Assembly: GCF_000974985.2 (NCBI RefSeq)
Contig: NZ_LAVA02000106.1
Span: 1-64,000 of the forward strand
Reading direction: 5' to 3'
Source: Streptomyces mangrovisoli
Lineage (GTDB): Bacteria > Actinomycetota > Actinomycetes > Streptomycetales > Streptomycetaceae
DNA length: 64,000 bases
Shown here: positions 9,242 through 17,326 of the stretch, one piece after another
Position numbering within the stretch: the stretch's first letter is position 1
Layout of the letters: the number at the start of each line of letters is the position of its first letter
Translations under genes and position numbers: made by a program
The notes under the pieces: model-generated
Told to the model about the DNA's origin: nothing
The model's input: the letters and a program-made list of their open reading frames with translations, nothing else
Databases searched by the model: none

Positions 9242-10915
9242 ATGCGGCTGCGCGCACTGCTGGACACCGACGCGCTGGGCCTGCGGCTGCTCGGCGGCGC
9301 GGACGAACTGGACCGTACCGTCCGCGGCGTCATGACCACCGACCTGCGGGACCCCAGCCGGTATCTGTCCGGCGGCGAGCTGGTGCTCACCGGGCTGGCC
9401 TGGCGGCGGGACGCCGAGGACTCCGAGCCGTTCGTACGGATCCTGACCCAGGCCGGGGTGGCCGCGCTCGCGGCGGGCGAGGCGGAGCTCGGCGACATCC
9501 CCGACGACCTGGTCACCGCGTGCGCCCGGCACCGGCTGCCGCTGTTCGCGGTGCACGAGTCGGTGGCCTTCGCGACGATCACCGAGCATGTCGTACGGCA
9601 GGTCTCCGGGGAGCGCGCGGGCGACCTCGCGGCGGTGGTCGACCGGCACCGGCGGATGATGACCTCGGGCCCGGCCGGCGGCGGCCCGGACGTCGTCCTC
9701 GACCTGCTCGGCTCCGACCTCGACCTGCGCGCCTGGGTGCTCTCCGCGACCGGCCGGCTGATCGCCGGCCCGAAGTCCGCGGCGGGCACGCTGTCGGCGG
9801 AGGTCGCCGCCCAGCTCGCCGCCGCCCACCTGGCCGCCACCCGTGGCGGCCGGCGCGGACCGCACCGGGTCACGCTCGGTACGACGACGTACAGCCTCTT
9901 CGCCGTACGCGGCGGGGCGCGCGGCGCGCACGGCGGGCGGGACGTGCGGGAGACCGTGCTGTCGGACTGGCTGCTGGCCGTGGACGCGGACGCCGGGGAC
10001 TGGCCCGAGGAGCGGCTCGACCTGCTGCACGGGGTGACCCAGCTGATCGCCGTCGAGCGGGACCGCAGGGAGGCCGCGCGCACCGTGCGGCGGCGGCTCG
10101 CGCAGGAGGTCCTCGAACTGGTCCAGACGGGCGCGGCGCCCGCCGAGATCGCGGCGCGGCTGCGGGTCGCGGCGCCGGTGCTGCTGCCCGGCCTGGGCGC
10201 GGCCCCGCACTGGCAGGTCGTGGTCGCGCGGGTGGAGTGGGCGGACTCCGACCTGGAGGCCGGGCCGGTCGCGCAGGCGCTGCTGGAGGAGATGCTGGTC
10301 GACCCGCTGAGCACCGGGCCCGAGCCGTCCGACCGGATCGCCGTCGCGCACACCGGCGACGAGGCCGTCGCGCTCGTCCCGCTCCCGGCGGTGTCGGCGG
10401 AGCACGACGGCTCGGAGGCCGGACTGGTCGCCGACGCGCTGCTGGCGGTCGTACGGGAGCCGCTGACGGCCGGGCTGGACGACGACGGGCGGATCACCCT
10501 CGGGGTGAGCGCCGCCGTGCACTCCGCGGAGGGGCTGCGCGGGGCGCTGGAGGAGGCGCGGCACGCCCGGCGGGTGGCCGCGGCGCGCTCCGGGCGGGTC
10601 TGCGCGGCCGGCCACCAGGAGCTGGCCTCGCACGTGCTGCTGCTGCCGTTCGTGCCCGACGACGTACGGCGCGCCTTCACGGCCCGCCTCCTCGACCCGC
10701 TGCGCGAGTACGACCAGCGGCACCGCGCGGAGCTGATACCGACGCTGGAGGCGTTCCTCGAATGCGACGGGTCCTGGACGCGCTGCGCCACCCGGCTGCA
10801 CCTGCACGTCAACACGCTGCGCTACCGGGTCGGCAGAATCGAGCAGTTGACGAGCCGTGATCTGTCGCGCCTGGAGGACAAGCTCGACTTCTTCCTCGCG
10901 CTGCGCATGAGCTGA
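9242..10915 (+). CDS. PucR family transcriptional regulator
   Basis: A protein of 557 residues. The N-terminal PucR ligand-sensing domain is recognisable from DPSRYLSGGELVLTGLAW. A central GGDEF-like/CdaR region follows, and the C-terminal PucR helix-turn-helix lies in GSWTRCATRLHLHVNTLRYR (about residues 505-530). PucR proteins sense purine catabolites and activate purine degradation genes. It is divergent from the xanthine dehydrogenase operon, which is the obvious target. I chose the ATG at 9242 because homology starts there; the open frame runs much further upstream without coding character. Confidence 0.9.
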   Translation: MRLRALLDTDALGLRLLGGADELDRTVRGVMTTDLRDPSRYLSGGELVLTGLAWRRDAEDSEPFVRILTQAGVAALAAGEAELGDIPDDLVTACARHRLPLFAVHESVAFATITEHVVRQVSGERAGDLAAVVDRHRRMMTSGPAGGGPDVVLDLLGSDLDLRAWVLSATGRLIAGPKSAAGTLSAEVAAQLAAAHLAATRGGRRGPHRVTLGTTTYSLFAVRGGARGAHGGRDVRETVLSDWLLAVDADAGDWPEERLDLLHGVTQLIAVERDRREAARTVRRRLAQEVLELVQTGAAPAEIAARLRVAAPVLLPGLGAAPHWQVVVARVEWADSDLEAGPVAQALLEEMLVDPLSTGPEPSDRIAVAHTGDEAVALVPLPAVSAEHDGSEAGLVADALLAVVREPLTAGLDDDGRITLGVSAAVHSAEGLRGALEEARHARRVAAARSGRVCAAGHQELASHVLLLPFVPDDVRRAFTARLLDPLREYDQRHRAELIPTLEAFLECDGSWTRCATRLHLHVNTLRYRVGRIEQLTSRDLSRLEDKLDFFLALRMS

Positions 10916-11120
10916 CCCTCACGGCACGGGAGTTGGGGTCCTCGGGGCTCCGGCCGGGCGCTCGCGGACGGCCTCCGGGACCCCCGGTCGGGGCCCCTGG
11001 AGGCCGCCCGCGTCCCACGACTTTGTGAAAACTTTCACCCACCCCCTTGGCCCCGCGCCGCCATTGGTGCTGGAATGCCGCCACCACTCAAGGCTCGATG
11101 GCGTGCTCGGGGAGGGCAAC

Positions 11121-11903
11121 GTGGCGCATTCCGCCATGTCTGGTAATGGAACGACCGCCGACGACGATCCTCTCCAGACCGCGGTGTGGCGGCTGCGCTC
11201 ACGGGCCTGTTGGGCCGACGCGGCCGCCCTGCTCGTACCGGACGGCGCGCACACGTCCCTGCAACGGGCCTCGCTGCTGGTCGAACGGTGTCTGTACACC
11301 GAGCAGGGCTGGGCGGACGCCGAGGACGCGCTGCGTACGGCGGAGGCGATGGCCCACACCGACGAGGAGCGCGGCGCCGCGGCCTGCGAACGCGGCCAAC
11401 TCGCCTACTCCGCGACCCTGCACGGGGTGCGCGACCGGGCCGACGAGGCGCGCGCCGCGCTCGGCCGGGCGGCGGCGCTGATCCACCCCGCCTCGCCCGG
11501 ACGGGCCTTGCTGGACTTCCGGCGCGGGCTGCTCGCCGAGAACCTGGCCCGCTCCCCGCAGGCCGCGAAGGCCGCCTACCGCCGTGCCCACGCGGGCGCC
11601 TCCGCGCACCCGGACCCGCTGCTGCTCTCCTTCACCTGGCGCCATCTCGCCGGACTCGCCCTGCGAGACGGCGAGTTGGCGGAGGCGCGGCACGGATTCA
11701 CGGAGTCCCTGCGGATCCGCGAGGAGCTCGGCTATCTGGTCGGTACGGCACCGGCGCTGGCGTCGCTCGCGGACGCGGAGAGCGAGCCCGAGGCGTCCCG
11801 GCTGCGCGAGGAGGCGCGCCGGCTGTTCCGCCTGCTCGGGGGCGTACCGACGTGGCTGGCACGGCAGTTGGCGATGCCCGCGCCAGGGGCGGCCACGGCG
11901 TGA
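11121..11903 (+). CDS. TPR-like hypothetical protein
   Basis: A protein of 260 residues, mostly helical, with Ala/Leu/Arg-rich helical pairs like tetratricopeptide repeats (LVERCLYTEQGWADAEDAL, GLALRDGELAEARHGFTESL). No enzymatic motif or membrane segment. A GTG start at 11121 is supported by GGAGGG 4-5 bases upstream; an in-frame ATG at 11136 and an upstream open frame to 11025 lack that support. Function unknown; a protein-interaction scaffold is the safest inference. Confidence 0.7.
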   Translation: MAHSAMSGNGTTADDDPLQTAVWRLRSRACWADAAALLVPDGAHTSLQRASLLVERCLYTEQGWADAEDALRTAEAMAHTDEERGAAACERGQLAYSATLHGVRDRADEARAALGRAAALIHPASPGRALLDFRRGLLAENLARSPQAAKAAYRRAHAGASAHPDPLLLSFTWRHLAGLALRDGELAEARHGFTESLRIREELGYLVGTAPALASLADAESEPEASRLREEARRLFRLLGGVPTWLARQLAMPAPGAATA

Positions 11904-12012
11904 GACGGGGCGCACGGCCGACTGAGCGGCGACTCAGAGCCAACTGAGAGGTTTCTGTGCGAGGCTGGCGCGTCCGCGTCAGGGGCAGACACCTCAGCGC
12001 GACATGGGACGG

Positions 12013-12051
12013 CCCGTACGGGGACTTCGGTCGGCGAAGCCCCCGTACGGG
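12013..12051. terminator. Long hairpin between convergent genes
   Basis: Arms 12013-12029 and 12035-12051 pair over 17 positions with one mismatch (CCCGTACGGGGACTTCG against its near-complement), with a 5-base loop. It lies between the end of the TPR-like gene and the end of the convergent GntR gene, so it probably ends both transcripts. It lacks a U-tract, as is usual in high-GC actinomycetes. Confidence 0.75.
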
Positions 12052-12133
12052 TCTTGCACGTCAGGGGGCTTCGGGGGCGGGGGCCGGGGTGGGTGGGGCG
12101 GCCGGGGAAGCGACCCCCGGCGGCCGGGGACGG

Positions 12134-13063
12134 TCAGGCCGCGGTCGGGCCGAAGTGGCGGCCGAGTACGGCGCGGACCGTGTCCAGGTCGTGGCCCGTG
12201 AGGGCGTCCAGCAGCGCCGTGTGCTCCGCCGCGTCGGTCCGCAGATCGCTCCGGCCGTGCCGCACCGGACCGCCGACCAGCGGCCAGGAGGCGCGCCGGT
12301 GGAGGTCCTCGGCGACCCGCAGCAGCTGCTCGTTGCCCGCGAGGGCGAGGACGGCGCGGTGGAAGGCGCGGTCGGCCTCGGCGTACGTCGCCCGGCAGCC
12401 GGAGGACGCGGCGCGCAGGGTCTCCTCGGCGAGCGGGCGCAGCCGTTCCCAGCGTTCGGCGGGGACGGTGCGGGCCAGTCGCAGCACCACCGGCACCTCG
12501 ACCAGGGCACGGATCTCGGCGAGCTCGGACAGTTCCCGCGCGCCGCGCTCGATCACCCGGAAGCCCCGGTTCGGTACGACCTCCACGGCGCCCTCGATCG
12601 CGAGCTGCTGCATCGCCTCCCGCACGGGGGTCGCGGAGACGCCGAAGCGGTCGCCCAGCACGGGGGCGGAGTAGACCTCGCCCGGGGCGAGTTCGCCCGA
12701 GACCAGCGCGGTGCGCAGCGCGTCGAGGATCTGGCCGCGCACGGAGGAGCGCTGCACGACGACCCGGGGGTGCGGGACCGGCGTCTCGGCGTGCGTGTGC
12801 TCGCCCCGGGCGGCGTCGTGCGGATGCCCGCCGCGCGAGGCCTGTCCGTCACCGCGGACCGGCGTCTGCTCACCCCCGGGAACCGGCGTCCGCTCGCCCC
12901 CGCGGACCGGCGTCTGCCCGCTTCCGCGGGCCGGGGCCGGCTCGCGCTCCCGGGCCACGTCCGCGGCGCGCGGCTGCGCGGGCACCCGGGGTGCGCCGGA
13001 GGGAAGGGGGGCGCGGAAGTCCGCGACCCCCGACTCGGCGGAGCCCTGCGCGTTGCGGTTCAC
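12134..13063 (-). CDS. GntR family (FCD-domain) regulator with repetitive N-terminal tail
   Basis: A protein of 309 residues. The GntR winged helix (about 105-170) has RGQILDALRTALVSGELAPG and GVSATPVREAMQQLA. A FadR/FCD ligand-binding domain fills the C-terminal part. The first ~100 residues are low complexity and include an approximate 10-residue repeat (GQTPVRGGER, TPVPGGEQ, TPVRGDGQ), unlike ordinary GntR proteins that begin close to the HTH. The GTG at 13063 is chosen over the ATG at 13099 because GGAGGAGG lies just upstream. The effector is unknown. Confidence 0.85.
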   Translation of the reverse strand: MNRNAQGSAESGVADFRAPLPSGAPRVPAQPRAADVAREREPAPARGSGQTPVRGGERTPVPGGEQTPVRGDGQASRGGHPHDAARGEHTHAETPVPHPRVVVQRSSVRGQILDALRTALVSGELAPGEVYSAPVLGDRFGVSATPVREAMQQLAIEGAVEVVPNRGFRVIERGARELSELAEIRALVEVPVVLRLARTVPAERWERLRPLAEETLRAASSGCRATYAEADRAFHRAVLALAGNEQLLRVAEDLHRRASWPLVGGPVRHGRSDLRTDAAEHTALLDALTGHDLDTVRAVLGRHFGPTAA

Positions 13064-13692
13064 GGGTCCTCCTCCGGGCTTGTCTGCGCTTGGGGTCATT
13101 ACGACGGGTTGTTACTCATCCGTCAAGCACCATAGGCGCATATGCCACCAGTTCACATCCCCCACCCGCAGAATAAGGCAAGCCTTACCTATAAAGGATC
13201 ATAAATCAGGCCGTCGATCAGAAGGCTCGCACATACGTGCGCACGACCCGAAGACCCGATCGAACCGATCCGGTCACGCCCCTCCCGCTCCATGATCCAC
13301 CGCCCGTGGAAGCGGACACCCCCGGCCCCCGCGCGGCGCCCCCCGATCGCACGGGAAGAGCACGGGATGGCTACGGTTCGGGCACTTGACGCCCCCTCAG
13401 CGAAGGTCGCCCCCACTCGTCCCGTAAGATCACCGGCGAGTGGGACGCCCCGTCGGTTACAGGGAATTCACAACTTCCTCACCCTTCGCAGGAATATTCC
13501 GTGGAACCACGCGTACGGGTAGTCTTATTCGAACTCAACTCCCGCCCCTCACGCGGCAGTTCGAGCAGAACGCCGCCCTGGGCACTCCCTTGCACCACCT
13601 TGGCGGCCTCTTGCCCCGAAACCCCCTGAGGGCCGGACAGAGTGGGCCACTATGGCGGGCGTTACGCCCTATCCCAATGCAAGGGACCCCAG
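13064..13692. other. 629-base regulatory gap with AT-rich block
   Basis: Between the divergent GntR and DUF2637 genes; no gene is supported. Positions 13080-13215 are markedly AT-rich for this genome and contain the iron-box-like element described separately. Toward the GntR gene there is TTGACG (about 13115-13120) and an inverted GACGG...CCGTC around GTTGTTACTCAT. A perfect 10-base palindrome GGAATATTCC lies at 13491-13500 in a second AT-rich patch (13460-13540), plausibly part of the DUF2637 promoter. Short frames here have no ribosome binding site or coding character. Confidence 0.55.
13174..13192. promoter_or_regulatory. Iron-box-like (IdeR/DmdR-type) operator
   Basis: TAAGGCAAGCCTTACCTAT matches 13 of 19 positions of the actinobacterial iron-box consensus TTAGGTTAGGCTAACCTAA by eye, including the conserved AGG and ACCTA blocks, with an internal palindrome AAGGCAAGCCTT. 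It is about 110 bases upstream of the GntR start and about 500 upstream of DUF2637. The match is by inspection only. Confidence 0.45.
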
Positions 13693-14724
13693 ATGAGACT
13701 GACCGACATATCGCTGAACTGGCTGCTTCCGGGCGCCGTACTGCTCCTGGGCATGCTGGCGGCGGTGGCGGTGCTCGCGCGCAGCAAGCGGTCCGGGGAG
13801 CACGCGAAGGCCGAGGACTCCTGGGAGCGCAGCGAGGAGCGGCGCAGGCGCAAGGAGGCCATGTACGCAACGGCGTCCTATGTGCTCCTGTTCTGCTGTG
13901 CGGCGGTCGCCGCCGCACTCTCCTTCCATGGCCTGGTCGGCTTCGGGCAGCAGAACCTCGGCCTGACCGACGGCTGGGAGTACCTGGTGCCGTTCGGCCT
14001 GGACGGCGCCGCGATGTTCTGTTCCGTGCTCGCGGTGCGCGAGGCCAGCCACGGTGACGCGGCCCTCGGCTCCCGCATACTCGTGTGGACCTTCGCGGCC
14101 GCCTCGGCCTGGTTCAACTGGGTGCACGCGCCCCGCGGCGGCGACCACGCGGGTGCGCCGCAGTTCTTCGCCGGCATGTCCCTGAGCGCCGCGGTGCTGT
14201 TCGACCGCGCGCTGAAGCAGACCCGCCGGGCCGCGCTGCGCGAGCAGGGCCTGGTGCCGCGTCCGCTGCCGCAGATCCGCATGGTGCGCTGGATGCGCGC
14301 TCCCCGGGAGACCTACGGCGCCTGGTCGCTGATGCTCCTGGAGAACGTCCGCAGCCTGGACGAGGCGGTCGAGGAAGTGCGCGAGGACAAGCGCGAGAAG
14401 GAGCAGGCCCGGCTGCGCCGCCGCGAGCAGCAGCGCGTCGAGCGGGCCCAGCTCAAGGCGCTGAGCCGGGGTCACCGCGGCTTCATCGGCCGTGGCACCC
14501 AGGTGGAGCAGGCGGCCCTGGAGCGCATGGACGAGCGCGCCTCAGCGGAGCCCGCCATATCCGCGGCGGAACTGCCCGTCCGCGCCCGGCCCTCGCTCCA
14601 GCCCGTGCGTCACGGCTCGGACTCCATGAAGGTCGACCTCACTACGGAGGACGACACAATGGCCTTGCCGCGACTCGACTCCCTCGAGCGTAAGCTCAAG
14701 GACCTGGAGCAGCAGTTCGGCTGA
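13693..14724 (+). CDS. DUF2637 membrane protein
   Basis: A protein of 343 residues with about five hydrophobic helices: residues 5-27, 60-82, near EYLVPFGLDGAAMFCSVLAV, near ILVWTFAAASAWFNWVHA, and near FFAGMSLSAAVLF. This is the DUF2637 core, common in Streptomyces chromosomes and plasmids, of unknown function. After residue ~180 the protein is cytoplasmic and highly charged, with a coiled-coil-like Arg/Glu stretch (EEVREDKREKEQARLRRREQ) and a disordered tail. I chose the ATG at 13693 with AAGGGA upstream; a longer frame begins at 13642. Convergent with the HATPase gene, separated by a strong hairpin. Confidence 0.85.
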   Translation: MRLTDISLNWLLPGAVLLLGMLAAVAVLARSKRSGEHAKAEDSWERSEERRRRKEAMYATASYVLLFCCAAVAAALSFHGLVGFGQQNLGLTDGWEYLVPFGLDGAAMFCSVLAVREASHGDAALGSRILVWTFAAASAWFNWVHAPRGGDHAGAPQFFAGMSLSAAVLFDRALKQTRRAALREQGLVPRPLPQIRMVRWMRAPRETYGAWSLMLLENVRSLDEAVEEVREDKREKEQARLRRREQQRVERAQLKALSRGHRGFIGRGTQVEQAALERMDERASAEPAISAAELPVRARPSLQPVRHGSDSMKVDLTTEDDTMALPRLDSLERKLKDLEQQFG

Positions 14725-14759
14725 CCGCCGGGCGGCCCTGTGGCCGACCGCCGGACATC

Positions 14760-14799
14760 GGGGCGGGGGCGCGACCTTCCAAGGTCGCGCCCCCGCCCC
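14760..14799. terminator. Perfect 19-bp-stem terminator hairpin
   Basis: Arms 14760-14778 and 14781-14799 are perfectly complementary (GGGGCGGGGGCGCGACCTT and its complement) with a minimal loop. It lies between the convergent DUF2637 and HATPase genes and should act on both strands. Confidence 0.85.
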
Positions 14800-14819
14800 G
14801 TTCTTGATGCGTGTCGTGC

Positions 14820-15311
14820 TCAGGCGGCGCCCAGTTCGAACCACACCACCTTCCCCACCCCGTGCGCCCGCACCCCCCAGGAGTCCGCCAGGGACTGCAC
14901 GAGGACCAGGCCCCGGCCGTGCGTACCGTCGTCGGCGTCCGGTACGTGCAGCCTCGGTCTGCGGGCCACGAAGTCCCGTACCTCCACGCGCAGTCCGTGC
15001 GGTCCCACGGTGGCCGTCAGTACGGCGTCCTGGTCGGTGTGGACGAGCGCGTTGGTCACGAGCTCGCTGGTGAGCAGCTCCGCTATATCTGTTCGCTCCG
15101 GTTTCCCCCAGTGGCGTAAGAGTTCACGCAGCGCCTTGCGCGCCTCGGCGACCGAGCGCAGGTCCGCGCGCCCGAGTCTGCGTCTGAGCTGCGGCGCCGG
15201 CGCGCCCTCCGGGGCGCCCTCGGCGTCGTCCTCCACCGTCTTCGACGAGGAGGCCCCGATGGTCCCGGGGCCGCCCCCTCGCGCTTGCCTCGTCATGACC
15301 CCCGCCTGCAT
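14820..15311 (-). CDS. ATP-binding protein (HATPase_c, anti-sigma/RsbW-like)
   Basis: A protein of 163 residues with a histidine-kinase-type ATPase fold: N-box ELLTSELVTNALVH, and the G-box region GTHGRGLVLVQSLADSWGV near the C-terminus. Such single-domain proteins are very abundant in Streptomyces and act as anti-sigma or switch kinases toward unknown partners. No sigma factor or antagonist is adjacent. The first 45 residues are disordered. Start 15311 (ATG) is kept; ATG 15296 is an alternative, as the GGAGGGG upstream is rather far from either. Confidence 0.85.
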   Translation of the reverse strand: MQAGVMTRQARGGGPGTIGASSSKTVEDDAEGAPEGAPAPQLRRRLGRADLRSVAEARKALRELLRHWGKPERTDIAELLTSELVTNALVHTDQDAVLTATVGPHGLRVEVRDFVARRPRLHVPDADDGTHGRGLVLVQSLADSWGVRAHGVGKVVWFELGAA

Positions 15312-15529
15312 GCTGGTGCCGTTGCCCCTCCTGGTCGAACACGTTCACGGGATCCATGCCCTGCCGTTCGACGCACCAGTCATGCCGAATGCTCAACCCC
15401 CGGGTGTTCGGCCATGGTTGAGCGACGATCGCACTCCCCGGCAGTGAGGCGGCCGCTGCGTTCCCCCGCGAAACTGGCCGGAATACGACGGTGCCGGACC
15501 GGACGACGGGCCCTGTGGAGCGATGGGCC

Positions 15530-17272
15530 CTACGGCCGGGGCACGTTGCGCAGGTTCGAGCGGGCCATCTGCACCATCCGTCCGACGCCGCCGTCCAGCA
15601 CCATCTTCGAGGCGGACAGCGCGAACCCGGTGACCATCTCGGCGCTGATCTTCGGCGGGATGGACAGCGCGTTGGGGTCGGTGACGATGTCGACGAGGGC
15701 GGGCCCCTTGTGCCGGAAGGCGTCCTTCAGCGCGCCCGCGAGCTGCTTGGGCTTCTCCACGCGCACCCCGTACGCCCCGCAGGCGCGGGCGACGGCGGAG
15801 AAGTCGGGGTTCTTGTTCGTGGTGCCGTACGACGGCAGCCCCGCGACCAGCATCTCCAACTCGACCATGCTGAGCGAGGAGTTGTTGAACAGGACGACCT
15901 TCACCGGGAGGTCGTACTGGACGAGGGTGAGGAAGTCGCCCATCAGCATGGTGAATCCGCCGTCGCCCGACATCGACACCACCTGGCGGCGTCGGTCGGT
16001 GAACTGCGCGCCGATCGCCATGGGCAGCGCGTTGGCCATGGAGCCGTGGGAGAACGAACCGATCACCCGGCGGCGGCCGTTGGGCGAGATGTAGCGGGCC
16101 GCCCAGACGTTGCACATCCCGGTGTCCACCGTGAACACCGCGTCGTCGTCGGCCAGTTCGTCGAGGACGGAGGCGACGTACTCGGGGTGGATCGGCACGT
16201 GCTTCTCCACCTTGCGGGTGTACGCCTTGACCACGCCCTCCAGGGCGTCGGAGTGCTTCTTCAGCATCCGGTCCAGGAAGCTGCGGTCCTCCTTCGCCCA
16301 CACCCGCGGGATCACACACCGCAGGGTCTCGCGCACGTCGCCCCACACGGCGAGGTCGAGGCGGGAGCGGCGGCCGAGGTGCTCGGGCCGCACGTCGATC
16401 TGCACGATCCTGACGTCGTCGGGCAGGAACGCGTTGTAGGGGAAGTCGGTCCCGAGCAGGATCAGCAGGTCGCACTCGTGGGTGGCCTCGTAGGCGGCGC
16501 CGTAGCCGAGCAGACCGCTCATCCCGACGTCGTACGGATTGTCGTACTGGATCCACTCTTTTCCACGCAAGGCGTGTCCGACCGGCGACTTGATCTTCCC
16601 GGCGAACTCCATGACCTCGGCGTGCGCGCCCGCCGTGCCGCTGCCGCAGAACAGGGTGACCTTGTCGGCGGCGTCGATCATCCGCACCAGGCGGTCGATC
16701 TCCTCGTCACCCGGGCGGACCGTGGGCCGCGAGGTGACGAGCGCGGTCGCGGCGGTCCGCTCCGGGGCGGGCTGGTCAGCGATGTCGCCGGGCAGCGAGA
16801 CCACGCTGACCCCGCCCCGGCCGACCGCGTGCTGGATCGCGGTGTGCAGCAGCCGCGGCATCTGCTTCGGGTTGGAGACGAGTTCGCTGTAGTGGCTGCA
16901 CTCGCGGAACAGCTGGTCGGGGTGGGTCTCCTGGAAGTAGCCGAGGCCGATCTCGCCGGAGGGGATGTGGGAGGCGAGCGCGAGCACCGGGGCCATCGAG
17001 CGGTGGGCGTCGTACAGCCCGTTGATCAGGTGCAGGTTGCCCGGCCCGCAGGAGCCCGCGCAGGCGGCGAGCCGCCCGGTGATCTGGGCCTCCGCGCCCG
17101 CGGCGAACGCGGCGGTCTCCTCGTGGCGGACATGGATCCAGTCGATGGCGGCGTTGCGGCGGACGGCGTCCACGACCGGGTTGAGACTGTCCCCGACCAC
17201 GCCGTAGAGACGCTTGACTCCCGCGCGGGCGAGGATGTCGACGAACTGCTCGGCGACGTTCTGCTTGGCCAT
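15530..17272 (-). CDS. poxB: Pyruvate dehydrogenase (quinone)/pyruvate oxidase, ThDP-dependent
   Basis: A protein of 580 residues with the three-domain ThDP enzyme layout. The Pyr domain has catalytic Glu51 in VRHEETAAFAAG. The central FAD/Rossmann domain contains LLILLGTDFPYNAFLP. The PP domain has the ThDP motif beginning SGDGGFTMLMGDF and closing with LFNN. Overall it resembles E. coli PoxB, which decarboxylates pyruvate to acetate and CO2 and reduces quinone at the membrane. I chose the ATG at 17272 (MAKQNVAEQF) because homology begins there; the frame continues upstream to 17311. A GGGCCC-N11-GGGCCC inverted repeat overlaps the stop codon (15508-15530). Confidence 0.9.
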   Translation of the reverse strand: MAKQNVAEQFVDILARAGVKRLYGVVGDSLNPVVDAVRRNAAIDWIHVRHEETAAFAAGAEAQITGRLAACAGSCGPGNLHLINGLYDAHRSMAPVLALASHIPSGEIGLGYFQETHPDQLFRECSHYSELVSNPKQMPRLLHTAIQHAVGRGGVSVVSLPGDIADQPAPERTAATALVTSRPTVRPGDEEIDRLVRMIDAADKVTLFCGSGTAGAHAEVMEFAGKIKSPVGHALRGKEWIQYDNPYDVGMSGLLGYGAAYEATHECDLLILLGTDFPYNAFLPDDVRIVQIDVRPEHLGRRSRLDLAVWGDVRETLRCVIPRVWAKEDRSFLDRMLKKHSDALEGVVKAYTRKVEKHVPIHPEYVASVLDELADDDAVFTVDTGMCNVWAARYISPNGRRRVIGSFSHGSMANALPMAIGAQFTDRRRQVVSMSGDGGFTMLMGDFLTLVQYDLPVKVVLFNNSSLSMVELEMLVAGLPSYGTTNKNPDFSAVARACGAYGVRVEKPKQLAGALKDAFRHKGPALVDIVTDPNALSIPPKISAEMVTGFALSASKMVLDGGVGRMVQMARSNLRNVPRP

Positions 17273-17326
17273 GGATCCATGCACCCCATTCCGTTCCCTG
17301 GGTCCATCCATCCACAGTGCCCGCTC

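Noticed and set aside
13292..13522. 76-codon ORF downstream of the iron-box-like site
   Set aside because: No ribosome binding site, Pro/Arg-rich random composition, and it overlaps the AT-rich promoter patch of the DUF2637 gene.
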